A stretch of 64,000 nt of DNA from Mermis nigrescens (Eukaryota > Nematoda > Enoplea > Mermithida > Mermithidae). Location of the stretch: contig JAVLUZ010000704.1 in NCBI GenBank assembly GCA_036768485.1, positions 275,510 through 339,509 of the forward strand. Direction: 5' to 3'. Positions 11,901 through 22,600 of this stretch are shown here, piece by piece. The notes under the pieces were generated by a model, which had not been told where the DNA came from, made no database searches, and saw only the letters and a program-made list of their open reading frames with translations. Each line of letters starts with the position of its first letter. Positions within the stretch are counted from its first letter, which is position 1. Position numbers and translations under genes: made by a program.

Positions 11901-12450
11901 GAATTTTCAGTAAAATAGTGCACCTGAACGATAGCATTTATTTTTTTGCCTCCGTCTGATATTTATTTAATTCGACATTCTATTCGTCATTTCGTCGTCA
12001 TTCACCTTGCTGACTTTGTTTCCGAGTATATTCATTTTAAAACAAGTTTTCTTTATAGGACAAGTTAGGTAACGAAAAGGTAACTTCAAATAATAACCAG
12101 TGTCAGTTAATTATGTTCGACGGCAAATATTAGACGGCCTTTGTTTGTCCGATGTTAGCGATCGTATAGCTTCTGCTTCTTTTTTGTTTAAATCAAAGCG
12201 AATTGTTTAGCCGCATGTTTTACATGTGTGTCTACATTGTTATTTTACACCTTCTCCGTTCGGATTCTTGCGCTTTTCAAAAAAATATATAAAGGTGAGG
12301 CAAATTCTATTCTCTTGGCGTTTGATATCATTTTACTTCAAACTTCAATACGTGTCATTATAACGCTCTGCATTAAGTATATCGTAAATTGGAATGCTTT
12401 GTTACCTACATACCTATTTGAAATTCATCTCTGTTAAAAATTTTTTTTCG
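8916..12450. other. Intergenic, no gene recognised
   Basis: About 3.5 kb of AT-rich DNA. Open frames are short, without domains or splice context. Around 11760-11870 there is a MITE remnant (G-rich 'ggaggggatggggtcc' then 'atgatcgtgtatatatgg'). No RNA gene seen. Confidence 0.4.
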
Positions 12451-12945
12451 TTAGGACTGAGAAAAATTTACCTTTCCAGTAACCTGCTTGCACGGAATGA
12501 TCGAAAACTCGAAAATGCTGCTCATACGATTTAGAATATTTAGGTAAACAATACGTTTGCCGGACTCTTGATTTTCGTTATAAATGCTCGGATGTATAAA
12601 AAGGAAAGATAGGTGCTGAAAAAAGTTGTAACTACCCATTTTAGAAGTCAGCGATTCCGTTCGATTTGACGTGAACTCGCTTGAAAAACAATAGACTAAC
12701 GAACATTGTTTATTCTCGTGTATTGCTATTGCTTTTTTAGTTTCCTCGATTTTAGATAGGTATCTTTTATTTAGTAGCAATTGGAGTGCAGCATCCTTGA
12801 TTTTTCCAGGTAATCTGCTTTCCTACTGAAACTTTTCTGCAATCAATGCGAATATGTCATCGTATCCTTCTCGGACTCCTAGCAATGATACACGTTGTAT
12901 GAAGGCGCGTTTGTCTCCATTACTCCAATCAATGTCTGCACACGT
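12451..12945 (-). pseudogene. Decayed or partial reading frame, unknown protein
   Basis: On the minus strand one frame stays open from about 12945 to 12451 apart from a single TAG near 12829. Before the stop it reads CADIDWSNGDKRAFIQRVSL and LGVREGYDDIFALIAEKF; after it a basic region beginning GKIKDAALQLLLNKRYLS. The mix of charged and hydrophobic residues looks protein-like, but I recognise no family. It could be an old pseudogene, a transposon remnant or two exons of a real gene with the stop inside a small intron. Confidence 0.35.
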
Positions 12946-13074
12946 GTCATCCCATTAATTAGCTTACCTACATTTTTTCCAAACATCTAAGTAATTTTGT
13001 TTTTCTCTGGACACTATTATTAGGTACCTATATTCAGGCCAGTATCCAGGATTCGGCCTGCGGGGCGGGTGGAC

Positions 13075-13485
13075 CATACATGCACATAGGGGGTGAGAGG
13101 GTATTGCCCCCTAAAGGGTCAGTCCTGTCCGGCGATTTTGAGCTGATGGAACATTTTTGCATCCTTTTTGAGGTCAAAAGCAGTAGAAACGTGAAAAAAT
13201 TTCAAAGCGCTCTGCGCCGGATTAGTACTTTTAACTACTTTTTACTCAAAACGCGCCCAAAATTGATAAATTCTTGCATTTTTAGTATTAAAAATGATAT
13301 AATGCCGTCAAAATGGACTAGAAATGCTTTTAAAATGCGATATTACCACGAAAAAACGTTTTAAACACTATTTTGACCATTTTGATCGTTAAAACAGCAA
13401 AAAATAGTTAAAGTTAATTTACTGTTTTCGATTCTTCAGATTTTACCCGCCTCCTCTGCCGACCCTGACCTTGTGCACCTTTGGG
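13075..13485 (+). mobile_element. Family C MITE, copy 2
   Basis: Starts CATACATGCACATAGGGGG, ends near TTGTGCACCTTTG. Contains a degenerate GCGC-loop-GCGCC hairpin at about 13207. Flanks gggtggac and gggcggat match at 6 of 8. Confidence 0.65.
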
Positions 13486-13749
13486 GCGGATCCAACACAA
13501 ATTGGTCATATCTCGGGGAATTCGTCGGAATAGCTCGCAAAACCACATTTTTCGACGTTGTTGCGACATGTTCTTGTCTATTATGATCATAAAATTCGAA
13601 TTTTGTTTGGAAAATTCTTTTCTTAAGTAGGTATATAAAGAGTGTCATTTTTTGGTCGCGCTTGGGCCAAAATTATGGGAAATACTTCACATTCGAAAAT
13701 TTGAAGATCTCACGACAAAGACATTCGATTTTTCGGTTTGCGGATAATT

Positions 13750-13840
13750 CTCTCCCCACAATTTGCCCCCTCCCCACATTTCGCTCCCACACAGCTCGCT
13801 CCCCCACAACTCGCCCCCAACCACAACTCGCCCCTTAGGT
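13750..13840. repeat. Tandem CCCACAACTCGCCC-type minisatellite, left block
   Basis: About six imperfect copies of a 14-17-base unit (cccccacaactcgcc). The same unit in the same orientation follows the mirrored array at 14270-14510. Confidence 0.75.
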
Positions 13841-13859
13841 GCGCAAGGTCAAACTTTCA

Positions 13860-14245
13860 GGGAGGGGGTAGAAACCAGAAATTGTTAGATAGCTATGTGC
13901 TTCGTAAAAACGGCTCTATATTCCTTAAGAGGTAAGAAAATTAGCTATATAGCCTTTTTGGTCTCAGAAAACTAGCTATTTAGCCTTTTTGGATTCACAA
14001 ACATAGCTCTATAGCCTTTTGGACTAGAAACAGCCATTAATCTCTCTTTGGAGTCGTGAAAATAGCTATATATCCTTTTGAAACTCATAAAAGACAATTA
14101 ATGGGATTTCTGAGCTCAAAAAATACTACATAGCTATTTTTCTGAGCCCAAAAAGGCTGTATAGCTAATTTTATGAGGTCAAAAAGGCTATACAGCATTG
14201 GTTTTTATGCCAAAATCGCTGTATAGCTATCAAATTTTTATGCTC
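13860..14245. repeat. Mirrored (foldback) array of AGCTATATAGCC units
   Basis: Left half: four or five copies of a ~45-base unit holding 'agctatatagcctttttgg'. Right half (from about 14095): the reverse complement, 'ccaaaaaggctgtatagct'. The two halves can pair into a long hairpin. Confidence 0.7.
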
Positions 14246-14269
14246 AGGGGAGTAATACCCCCTCACCCC

Positions 14270-14512
14270 CATGCTCTCGTATGACTCGCCCCCACACGAC
14301 CCATCCCCCCACAACTCCACAACTCACTCCCACAACTCGCCCCTCCACACAACTCGTCCCCCCCACAACCCCTCCCCCCACAACTCGCTTCCCACAACTC
14401 GCCCCCCATACAACTCATCCCCCACACTCGCCCATCCACAACTCGTCCCCACACAACTCGCCCTTACACAACTCGCCCTCACACAACTCGCCCCCCACAA
14501 CTCGCCTCAATG
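14270..14512. repeat. Tandem CCACAACTCGCCC minisatellite, right block
   Basis: About 16 imperfect copies. The apparent Pro/Thr/His-rich reading frames here are by-products of the repeat, not proteins. Confidence 0.85.
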
Positions 14513-15407
14513 GAATGGCTATTGCAATCCAATTATGGAGGATTTGGTCGGACGCCGCCCAGAACCTAAAAACCCTGCAGCGTTCAATTTTTTTAAATTT
14601 TTTTGTGATTTCTAGATGCTGAACGATAATTCTAACATTAAAGTAAGGTATTGCCCGTAACAAGTTTTTTCTTTTGACATTTTTTGTCTGCGTATGGTCG
14701 GTTCCCCAATCCAATCCAAAATGTTTGTTGATTGACAAATGAGTCTGATCCCTGCCAGCATAGGCTTATTTTACATATAATTCATTACTTGCTCCCACAA
14801 GTAGACACACAAGTGGGAGTGAAGGGGGTTAGCGGGGGTCCATACTACACAGGGCGTGGGGTTGTGGGATATACAACTCCGCGGAAATTGAAAACCCCCC
14901 ACAGATTACTGTAGACCCCTAGAATTTTATTTTTAGTAAGATTTCTGGCGATTTTTGAGATTTCTACCGCAGAATTTTCCTAGCTGCCCATGTATGGTCC
15001 ATACCCCCTAGAATGGAAAAATCAGGAATTTTTCGAAAAAAAGCCATATGAAAATCAGAAAAACTTGTAAGAAAATGCTTAAAATTGATTAGAAACTGTA
15101 AATTAACAGTCACGCTATTTTGCATTTATGTCAGTTTTTGACGTCCCAGAAACCTCAATATTCGACCCCCAGACCAGCTGATCCATCAGAACGGCCATGC
15201 TGTGCATTGATGCCCACAGCAGACCCACATTATCGAGTTTTCACCTCAGAATCATCATAATCTGTATGCATTATCAATGTGTACAATATGAAAATGTAGG
15301 TAGTGTAATAATCTTGGTCGCTCGGTCTGAAATTCCAAGAGCTATTTGTGGGGAGCGCGAGTTGTGGGGGGCGAGTTGTGTGGGGCTAGTTGTGGGGGGC
15401 GAGTTAT
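14513..15407. other. Non-coding with repeat fragments
   Basis: 14860-15000 shows diverged MITE wording (agattactgtagacccc) shared with 28.9-29.0 and 57.5 kb. At 15340-15408 the 'gggggcgagttgtgggg' tract is the reverse of the 14.3-kb minisatellite. No gene seen. Confidence 0.4.
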
Positions 15408-15409
15408 GA

Positions 15410-15630
15410 TAAATTTGTGCATTTTTTTAAGTGTTAAAAGTGATATAATGCAGTCAGAATGGACAAAAAATGCTTTTAAAATGCGATATTAGCACGAAAA
15501 AACGTTTTACAGGCTATTTTGACCATTTTGATAGTTAAAACAGCAAAAAAATCGTGAACGTTGACTTACTGTTCTGGATTTTCGGGATTTCACCCCCTCC
15601 CCTGCCGACTCTGACCTTGTCCACCTATGG
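15410..15630 (+). mobile_element. Family C MITE, copy 3 (5'-truncated)
   Basis: Only the right half (from 'gtgttaaaagtgatataatg') is present, ending in the 'gaccttgtccacctatgg' terminus. Confidence 0.6.
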
Positions 15631-15983
15631 AAGGGGGCGAATTATCTATATCCCGATTTTTCCATCTTTTCGTGTTTTACCTTTCAAAATTTATTTCTGG
15701 CCAAGGGAGGTGTGGCCGCCTTCACCCCATCTTAGTACTTTCCCGGTTTTATTTATATACATTTAGCTGTAAAAGACCTAGAGGCGAGGTGGAGAAAGAA
15801 CCCAATGCTATACATGCATACTCAGACGGGACTGATGATTATAAGTGCAGTCTTCTTTTACAGCTTCTCCATGTATGGAATTATCATACCAGGACGAAAT
15901 TTTGTTAAACTTATCTTAATTTGGATGTAAACCCATTGACAAAAAATCAGTTTATCTGCATTTAGTGAATTAAATCTGCTAAT
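15631..15983. promoter_or_regulatory. Presumed 5' UTR and promoter side of the SLCO gene
   Basis: Sequence before the SLCO start codon. 15631-15740 matches a repeat also at 25.14-25.24 kb. A 'ctgcatttag' just before 15964 could be an acceptor of a 5'-UTR intron. No TATA box was convincing. Confidence 0.3.
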
Positions 15984-16635
15984 ATGGCAGCTACGCCAGG
16001 CAGTGACACTTCGAAATTATTGTCCGACACTCATATGGTAAATGGTTTGACGGAAGCGAGCTCCAATTCAAATAAATTGACTACCGCCGTAGGTCATGTG
16101 AAAAAATTATTATCGGCCGATTTATCGTCAAAAGAAGATGCCCCTGGGGTCAGTAGTAGTACAAGCGGATCTGATTTGAGATCAGGCGACGCTTCAAGCA
16201 TAAATCCATCCTCTTCGGACGTGTCTGTAGATTCTCGTTCAAAAATAGGGTATTTTAATGCATTATCCGCCAAACTCAATGAAATCACGCGCACAGGCGA
16301 CGATATTGGTAAAGATTTAGTTAAACGGGACAATCTTCAGAATGACAATACTTGCACTAATAATAGTAATGATGGAGGCGGCCTTAGATTAATTGAAGAA
16401 GACACTTCCCTTTGTCCCATTGTAAATTTAATGGGCACAAATAATACTAATAGCGCGAATGTTGTCAAATATCAACCGCAGGGTTTGTTGGTTGACGAGC
16501 TTAGACTGAAAACCGACGAATCGGCTATTTGGAGCGATTTATCGATGGACATTGAAAATAGTGGGTCGTCGTTCAATCGTTATTCGCATTTACCAGATGA
16601 TAAATCATTTGCCGATATAAGGCTGAGCTCGCCAG
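15984..16635 (+). CDS. SLCO exon 1: start codon and cytoplasmic N-terminus
   Basis: ATG in AATATGG context opens 217 codons rich in Ser, Asn, Asp and Thr with no membrane helix, as expected for a cytoplasmic tail. Donor CCAG|GTGAGC leaves one base of Gly, completed at 26060. A 9.4-kb intron follows. This start is chosen because the frame is open only from here and joins the transporter in phase. Confidence 0.8.
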
Positions 16636-19600
16636 GTGAGCGTTACTTTCTCTAGATATTTGACTGCAATGTAGAATTCTAGGAATCCTTTTTAGAATTC
16701 ACCCAGCGATTTTCATATGAGCTACAGTAACCAAACCTTACGCTTAAATTGCTCATGGTCACAACCATAGTTGGGCAAGCCTTAAAGTCTTGGCTGGTAC
16801 CGGAGCCCAATGTTTTGGTTGGTTGCCTAAGTCAGAAAAAAGGTTAAATTTTTAACATGCTAGTCCTGCTTCCACGCAGAGTCCATTCATAATTTCACGC
16901 GAAGTCGCACTATTTTTCGCGACATAAGTTTTTAATTAGAAATTCGGCGCGAAGCGCCGGAAAATTTTCAGATTCCACCTTTTTGAAACGCAATTTTGCA
17001 TTACGAAAATTGTGCAAATTTGGGGCTGCTTAAGCATCAATAACAAGTAATAAAATTAAATCAATTCCGCGCTAAGCGCCGGAAAATTTTTAGATTCCAC
17101 CTTTTTGAAACGCAATTGTGCATTACAAAAATTGTCCAAATTTGGCGCGGCTTAAGCATCAATAACAAGTAATAAAATTAAATCAATTCGGCGCGAAGCC
17201 TCGGAAAATTTTGAGATTTCACCTTTTTGAAACGCAATTTTGCATCACAAAAATTATCCGAATTCGGTGCGAAGCACCGGTAAATTTGGAAATTTAAACT
17301 CTGTGAAACGCATTTTTGCATTACAAAAATTGTTCAAATTTGGCGCGGCTTAAGCATCAATAACAAGAAATAAAATTAAATCAATTCGCGGAAAATTTTG
17401 AGATTTCACCTTTTTGAAACGCAATTTTGCATTACGAAAATTGTCCAAAGTTGGCGCGGCTCACGCATCAATAACAAGTAATAAAATCAAATCACTTCCG
17501 CGCTCGGCGCGAAGCCTCGGAAAATTTTGAGATTTCACCTTTCTGAAACGCAATTTCGCACCACAAAAATTATCCGAATTCGGCGCGAAGCACCGGAAAA
17601 TTTGGAAATTTAAACTTTGTGAAACGCAATTTTGCATTACAAAAATTGTCCAAATTTGGCGCGGCTTAAGCATCAATAACAAGTAATAAAATTAAATCAA
17701 TTCGCGGAAAATTTTGAGATTTCACCTTTTGTAAACGCAATTCTGCATTACAAAAATTGTCATGAATTCAGCGCGGCCTAAGCATCGTTTATAGTTTTAA
17801 TTTATTTTTTTTTAATTTCTAGCGTTTATTTACACATAAAACAGGTGGACAGACAAGTATGTATGTATTTGTAATACATGGATGTGAAGAAGATCACAAA
17901 AATACATCATGTGTTTCATTTTGATCTGACGAATTATTATTTTCTCTAAATTAGGCATTACATGCTTAAGTATAATCTCTGAATTATGCATTACTTACGT
18001 ACCGATTTTTAGAGAGTCCAGTAATCGATTCGGTTGCCGGGATTTAAAAATCGATTGTTGAGATCTAAAAAATGATTGCTGAGCCCCAAAAATCGGATGC
18101 TGGACCCCAAAAATCGGTTGCTGAGGTCTCAAAATCGATTGATGGGGTCAAAAAATCAGTTGGTGGGATCCGGAAATCGGTTGCTGGGGTCTTAAAATCA
18201 GTTCTTGGCTCCGAAAATCGGTTGCTGGGGTCCTAAATCAGTTGCTGGGCTCCAAAAACATTTAGTGGGGTTAAAAATCGGTTGCTGGGGTCTAAAAAAC
18301 CAGCTGGTGGGCTCCAAAAATCGGTTGCTGCGTAGGGATGCAACGGATATCCGGATCCGTTATTATCCGGTATTATTTTGGATCCGGATCCGATATTTTT
18401 ATAAAATAAGATCCGGATCCGTTATTTTTACACTTTAAAACGGATCCTAAACGGATCCAAGAGATCATGATAACAGATCATTAAACCTTGAATTGTTTTG
18501 AAGAAACAACATCATTATGAGACAAAAACTTTATTTTGATTGACTTAATACTCAAATTCAATGACAGGCAAATTGTATTTAAGAAACAGCAGCTTTTCTG
18601 CAACCAAAGAAAATGGTAGATTGCTCAGTCATAAGCTCAACTAACCGCTCATCTATATCAATTGATCTTGCATCATCGTTATTCCATTTTTACCCTTAAA
18701 TCGTACATAAGTTAATTAGGAATCCTCTCATAAAAATAAAATATTTCATACAGCAAGTAAGTATGCTTCCATTGTCATTTGCACTTTTTGCTTTTCATGT
18801 TTCAAAGCAGTCTTTTAGCAATCTGCGCGTTTTTCTGCAAAGGAAAGTAGACATGCCTGACGCGAATCTTCTACAATCTGTGCTTAACAAGAATACCTCT
18901 TTCCTTTTCTTTGATCTGCTGAGACTCCTCTGCTTTGAACTTTTTATAATCCGCCGCATGCTTAGTTTGCAGACGCTTTTTCATACAGGTGGTACCAGTG
19001 TTTTTTTTGTACTCGGAAAAGATTTTGCCCGATGTACAAAAATATTTCGGGTTCAAAGATTTTTGGGAAGACAAAAACTGTAAAAAGGTGTAAAATTCCC
19101 GAAAATTTCGGGCGCTTCGCGCCGAAATGAGTAATTGTTTGTCCTATATATCTTTAAAATAGCAGAATTTGCATTTAGAATGGAAAGACGTCAAATTATT
19201 CGGCACTTTGCGCCGTTTTGAGACAATTTTTAATAATTTTTGGTGTCAGAAACCCAGAAATTAGATAAGATACGCTACCAAAGATCGAAAACCCTGTTTT
19301 ACCACACTAAAATCGCCATTATACTATAGTACACAAAAATTTGCATTTACTAAGTGTACAAAGACTTGAGGACCATCTTTGTACATGTACAAACGGACCT
19401 TGTACAAAAAAACACTGGGTGGTATCCCTCCACCGCTTCTGGAAAGCTTTGCTGCGCAGAGATTACATTGCGATTTAGTTTCGTTATCAGCTAGCGTTAA
19501 ATAGTTTCAGATAGGACTAGAAATGCTTTTTGGAATTTCCGATTAATGAGAGGAAGACGCCAGATTCGCAGTTTCTCAAGCTACAGCCGAATTAAGATCA

Positions 19601-22600
19601 ATCCTGACCACTGAACCAAGCTCATGCAGCTCTGCTTATTTCATCATCCTACACTAATTCTGCTTCTGAAACTAATGAGCACCGTACTTGCGAACAAAAA
19701 TTTAAGTATTAAAAAATTAAGCATTCATAATGCATATTCATGGATCCGGATCCGGATCCGTTATTATCCGTTATTTTAATAATTAAAGATCCGGATCCGA
19801 TTTTATTGGAAAACCCGGATCCGTTGCATCCCTATTGCTGCGGTCTAAAAATCGATTGCTGTGGTCAAAAAATCAGTTGGTGGTGTCCAAAAATCGGTTG
19901 CTGTGGTCTGAAAACCGGTTGGTTGGCTCCAAAAATCGGTTGCTGAAATCCATAAATCGGTTGGTGAGCTCCAAAAATCGGTTGCCGGGGTCTTCAAATC
20001 GGTCTGTGAGCTCGAAAAATTGATTGATGGGTCCCAAATCGCTCGTTGGGCTCAAAAATCGCCTGTTGGGTTCCTAAATCCGCTATTGGGGTCCGAAAAT
20101 CAGTTGCTAGGGTCTAAAAGCAGTGATCGGACCGAGGGTACTTTTGGACCCTCGGCCGAGGCCGAGGCCGAGGCCGAGGGTAATGCCGAGGGTCAAGCTT
20201 ATATACCTATACCCATAAATAGTACTCTTAGAATATTTTGTGTGCACATGAGCTAGAGAATAATCGTAATATTAAACACTTTATCGAATGTCAAACAATT
20301 CATTTTTATTTTCAATAATAGTTGATTAAATGTGTGAAGGATTTATTGAATAAAGTCAGCAGCATGAAAACATACTTAATTTAACAAGTTGCCTTTGATG
20401 AAGACTTGGAAAAGTTTATAAAAAATATGGCTGAACAAGCACTTAAAAACTTTTATTACTATAAATAAGAAAACAGTGTCGAAGAAATAAACGAACAAAC
20501 GAAATAAGATAAGTAAAGACAGAACTGTAGCCATTGTTGTGCTCGCTTTTGCAGTAATGCATATTTAAACACGTTTTTTCAGTCATCCAATTCTGGTGTG
20601 GCAGGTAATATGACGGAAACTGCACTGTACTTTCCGGTCATAGTTTCCCAAGGTCCAGAGATGAGGGAAGGGTGAAATCCCAAAATGGGGGACCAGTAAA
20701 TTAAGTAGTGTCTTTGTATGAGCGAACAAATTTTTGTAGATATTTTATATAAATATATTTTTAAACATACACATTTTTACATACTGCCAGTGTGTGACCT
20801 GCAACTGGCATGCAGTCCTAAACAGTGTTTTTCTGTGCAAGATACCTTTTTACGTGTGCAAAGATGGTATCCAAAAGTCTTTGAACATTTTGTAAATGCA
20901 AATTTTTGTGTACTATTATAGTATTGTACAGTAGCGATTTAGTGTGGTAAAACAGGGTTTTTCGACCTCTGGTAGTGTATCTTAGCTAATTCCTGGGTTT
21001 CTGAATATTTGACATTTTTCCATTCTAAATGCAAATTCTACTATTTTAAAGATATATAGGACAGACAATTACTGATGCGCCGAAAATTTTCGGAAATTTT
21101 AAACCTTTTTACAGTTTTTGTCTCTCCAAAAATCTTTGTGTATGTAGATGGTCCTGAAAAGATTCTGTACATTATGAAAAATCTTTGCCGAATACAAAAA
21201 AACGTGGCCCTAAATGTGATAACTCGGCTTGAATTTAGTTGATAATATTAGTTCGGCGCGAAGCGCCGAAATTTTTATCAGCTTTTGATGAAATTTACAC
21301 ATAAAATTCGACTGAGAAAGCTAAAACAACTTGTACTACAAAATCAGAAATATTACAGATATTGTAATATGCCAATTAAATCTTGTAATAAGCACTACTG
21401 TGCGTAGAAATCCAATGCAACATCAGGATAAATTAGTCAATTTTTTCTTTGAACGGCAAAAAAGTGCAAAGTTATTAAATAGTACTTATTTTGCATAAAA
21501 TTTTTAAAAACAGTATAAATAGATACAAAACATTTTTAAATCTGCATAAAGATGCCTAGATTACACAAAAATTGATTTTGGAGTGTTTATTTCCCCTGCT
21601 TCAATCTAAATACAGTATATTAGCGATATTTTGCGCGAAGCGCCGAAAATTTTTTGAAATTTCCTAAAATATACTGAAAAACGATATAATAAATATCACT
21701 TTGTCCAAGAAAGTATTTTAACATTGTATAAAAATGGCTCCAAAAAAATGCACGAGCCGAAATTGATTTCTGGCAAAACCTGCATTTATTGGCCTTTTTT
21801 AGGTGCATTTTTGCGATTTTCGGCCGAATATTCGTGATCATTTACCCCCTCTCCCATAAAAATGGCCGAAAACCATACGTGTAACAGGGGGTTTGGGGAA
21901 TTCCCCATTTACCCAGGGTTGGACATCCTCCCCACACCCTTCCCTCCAACGTCAACCCACTCTCCCCACTTTTGGCGAAAATTTGCGCTTTGTTGGCTAT
22001 TTTTAGGTGCTTTTGCCATTTTTGACATAAGATTAGAGTCGCTAATCCCCCTCCTTCTAAAAATGGCCAGGGACCCCTACCCGAAATTTCAAGCCGTTAC
22101 ATGTATGCCGAGGAGCCCCTTACGAAAATTTTGAGCTGTTGCATGCATGCTTCATAGTGATAGTTTGTCTATTTACTCTTGCTCACATTCAAAAATACTG
22201 TATCACTTCGTGAAATTCTAATAGTTAGCTGCACTTTTGCCATAGTAAAAATTAACTTCAAAAATTATTCAAAAGGTTTGCACCAAAAATCGTCTGACAG
22301 TGACTTGAGTCTTGTACCTTGAGAGGAGGGTTATAACCCTCCCTCACCCCCCTTTGGGAATGTGTGTTTCCGATCCATGTAGCGAGCATGAGAATTAAAA
22401 CTAAGTCATCACATGAATAATAAATTGGCACTTTGCTGTATGTAACTTGGTGTAACTGGGTACGCGAGTAAAACCATAAGAAAAGTCTATAGGTAAAAAA
22501 TAGCCTGTGTACTGCAGATGTATTCTAAATAGTTAATATTCAACGGATATATTAAACTTATTCAAATTTGATTTTAACCCTCGGCGCCTCGGCACTTTTT

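Noticed and set aside
14263..14622. Pro/Thr/His-rich and Gly-rich frames on both strands
   Set aside because: They translate a 14-17-base tandem repeat; several frames are open at once, as expected for a minisatellite.
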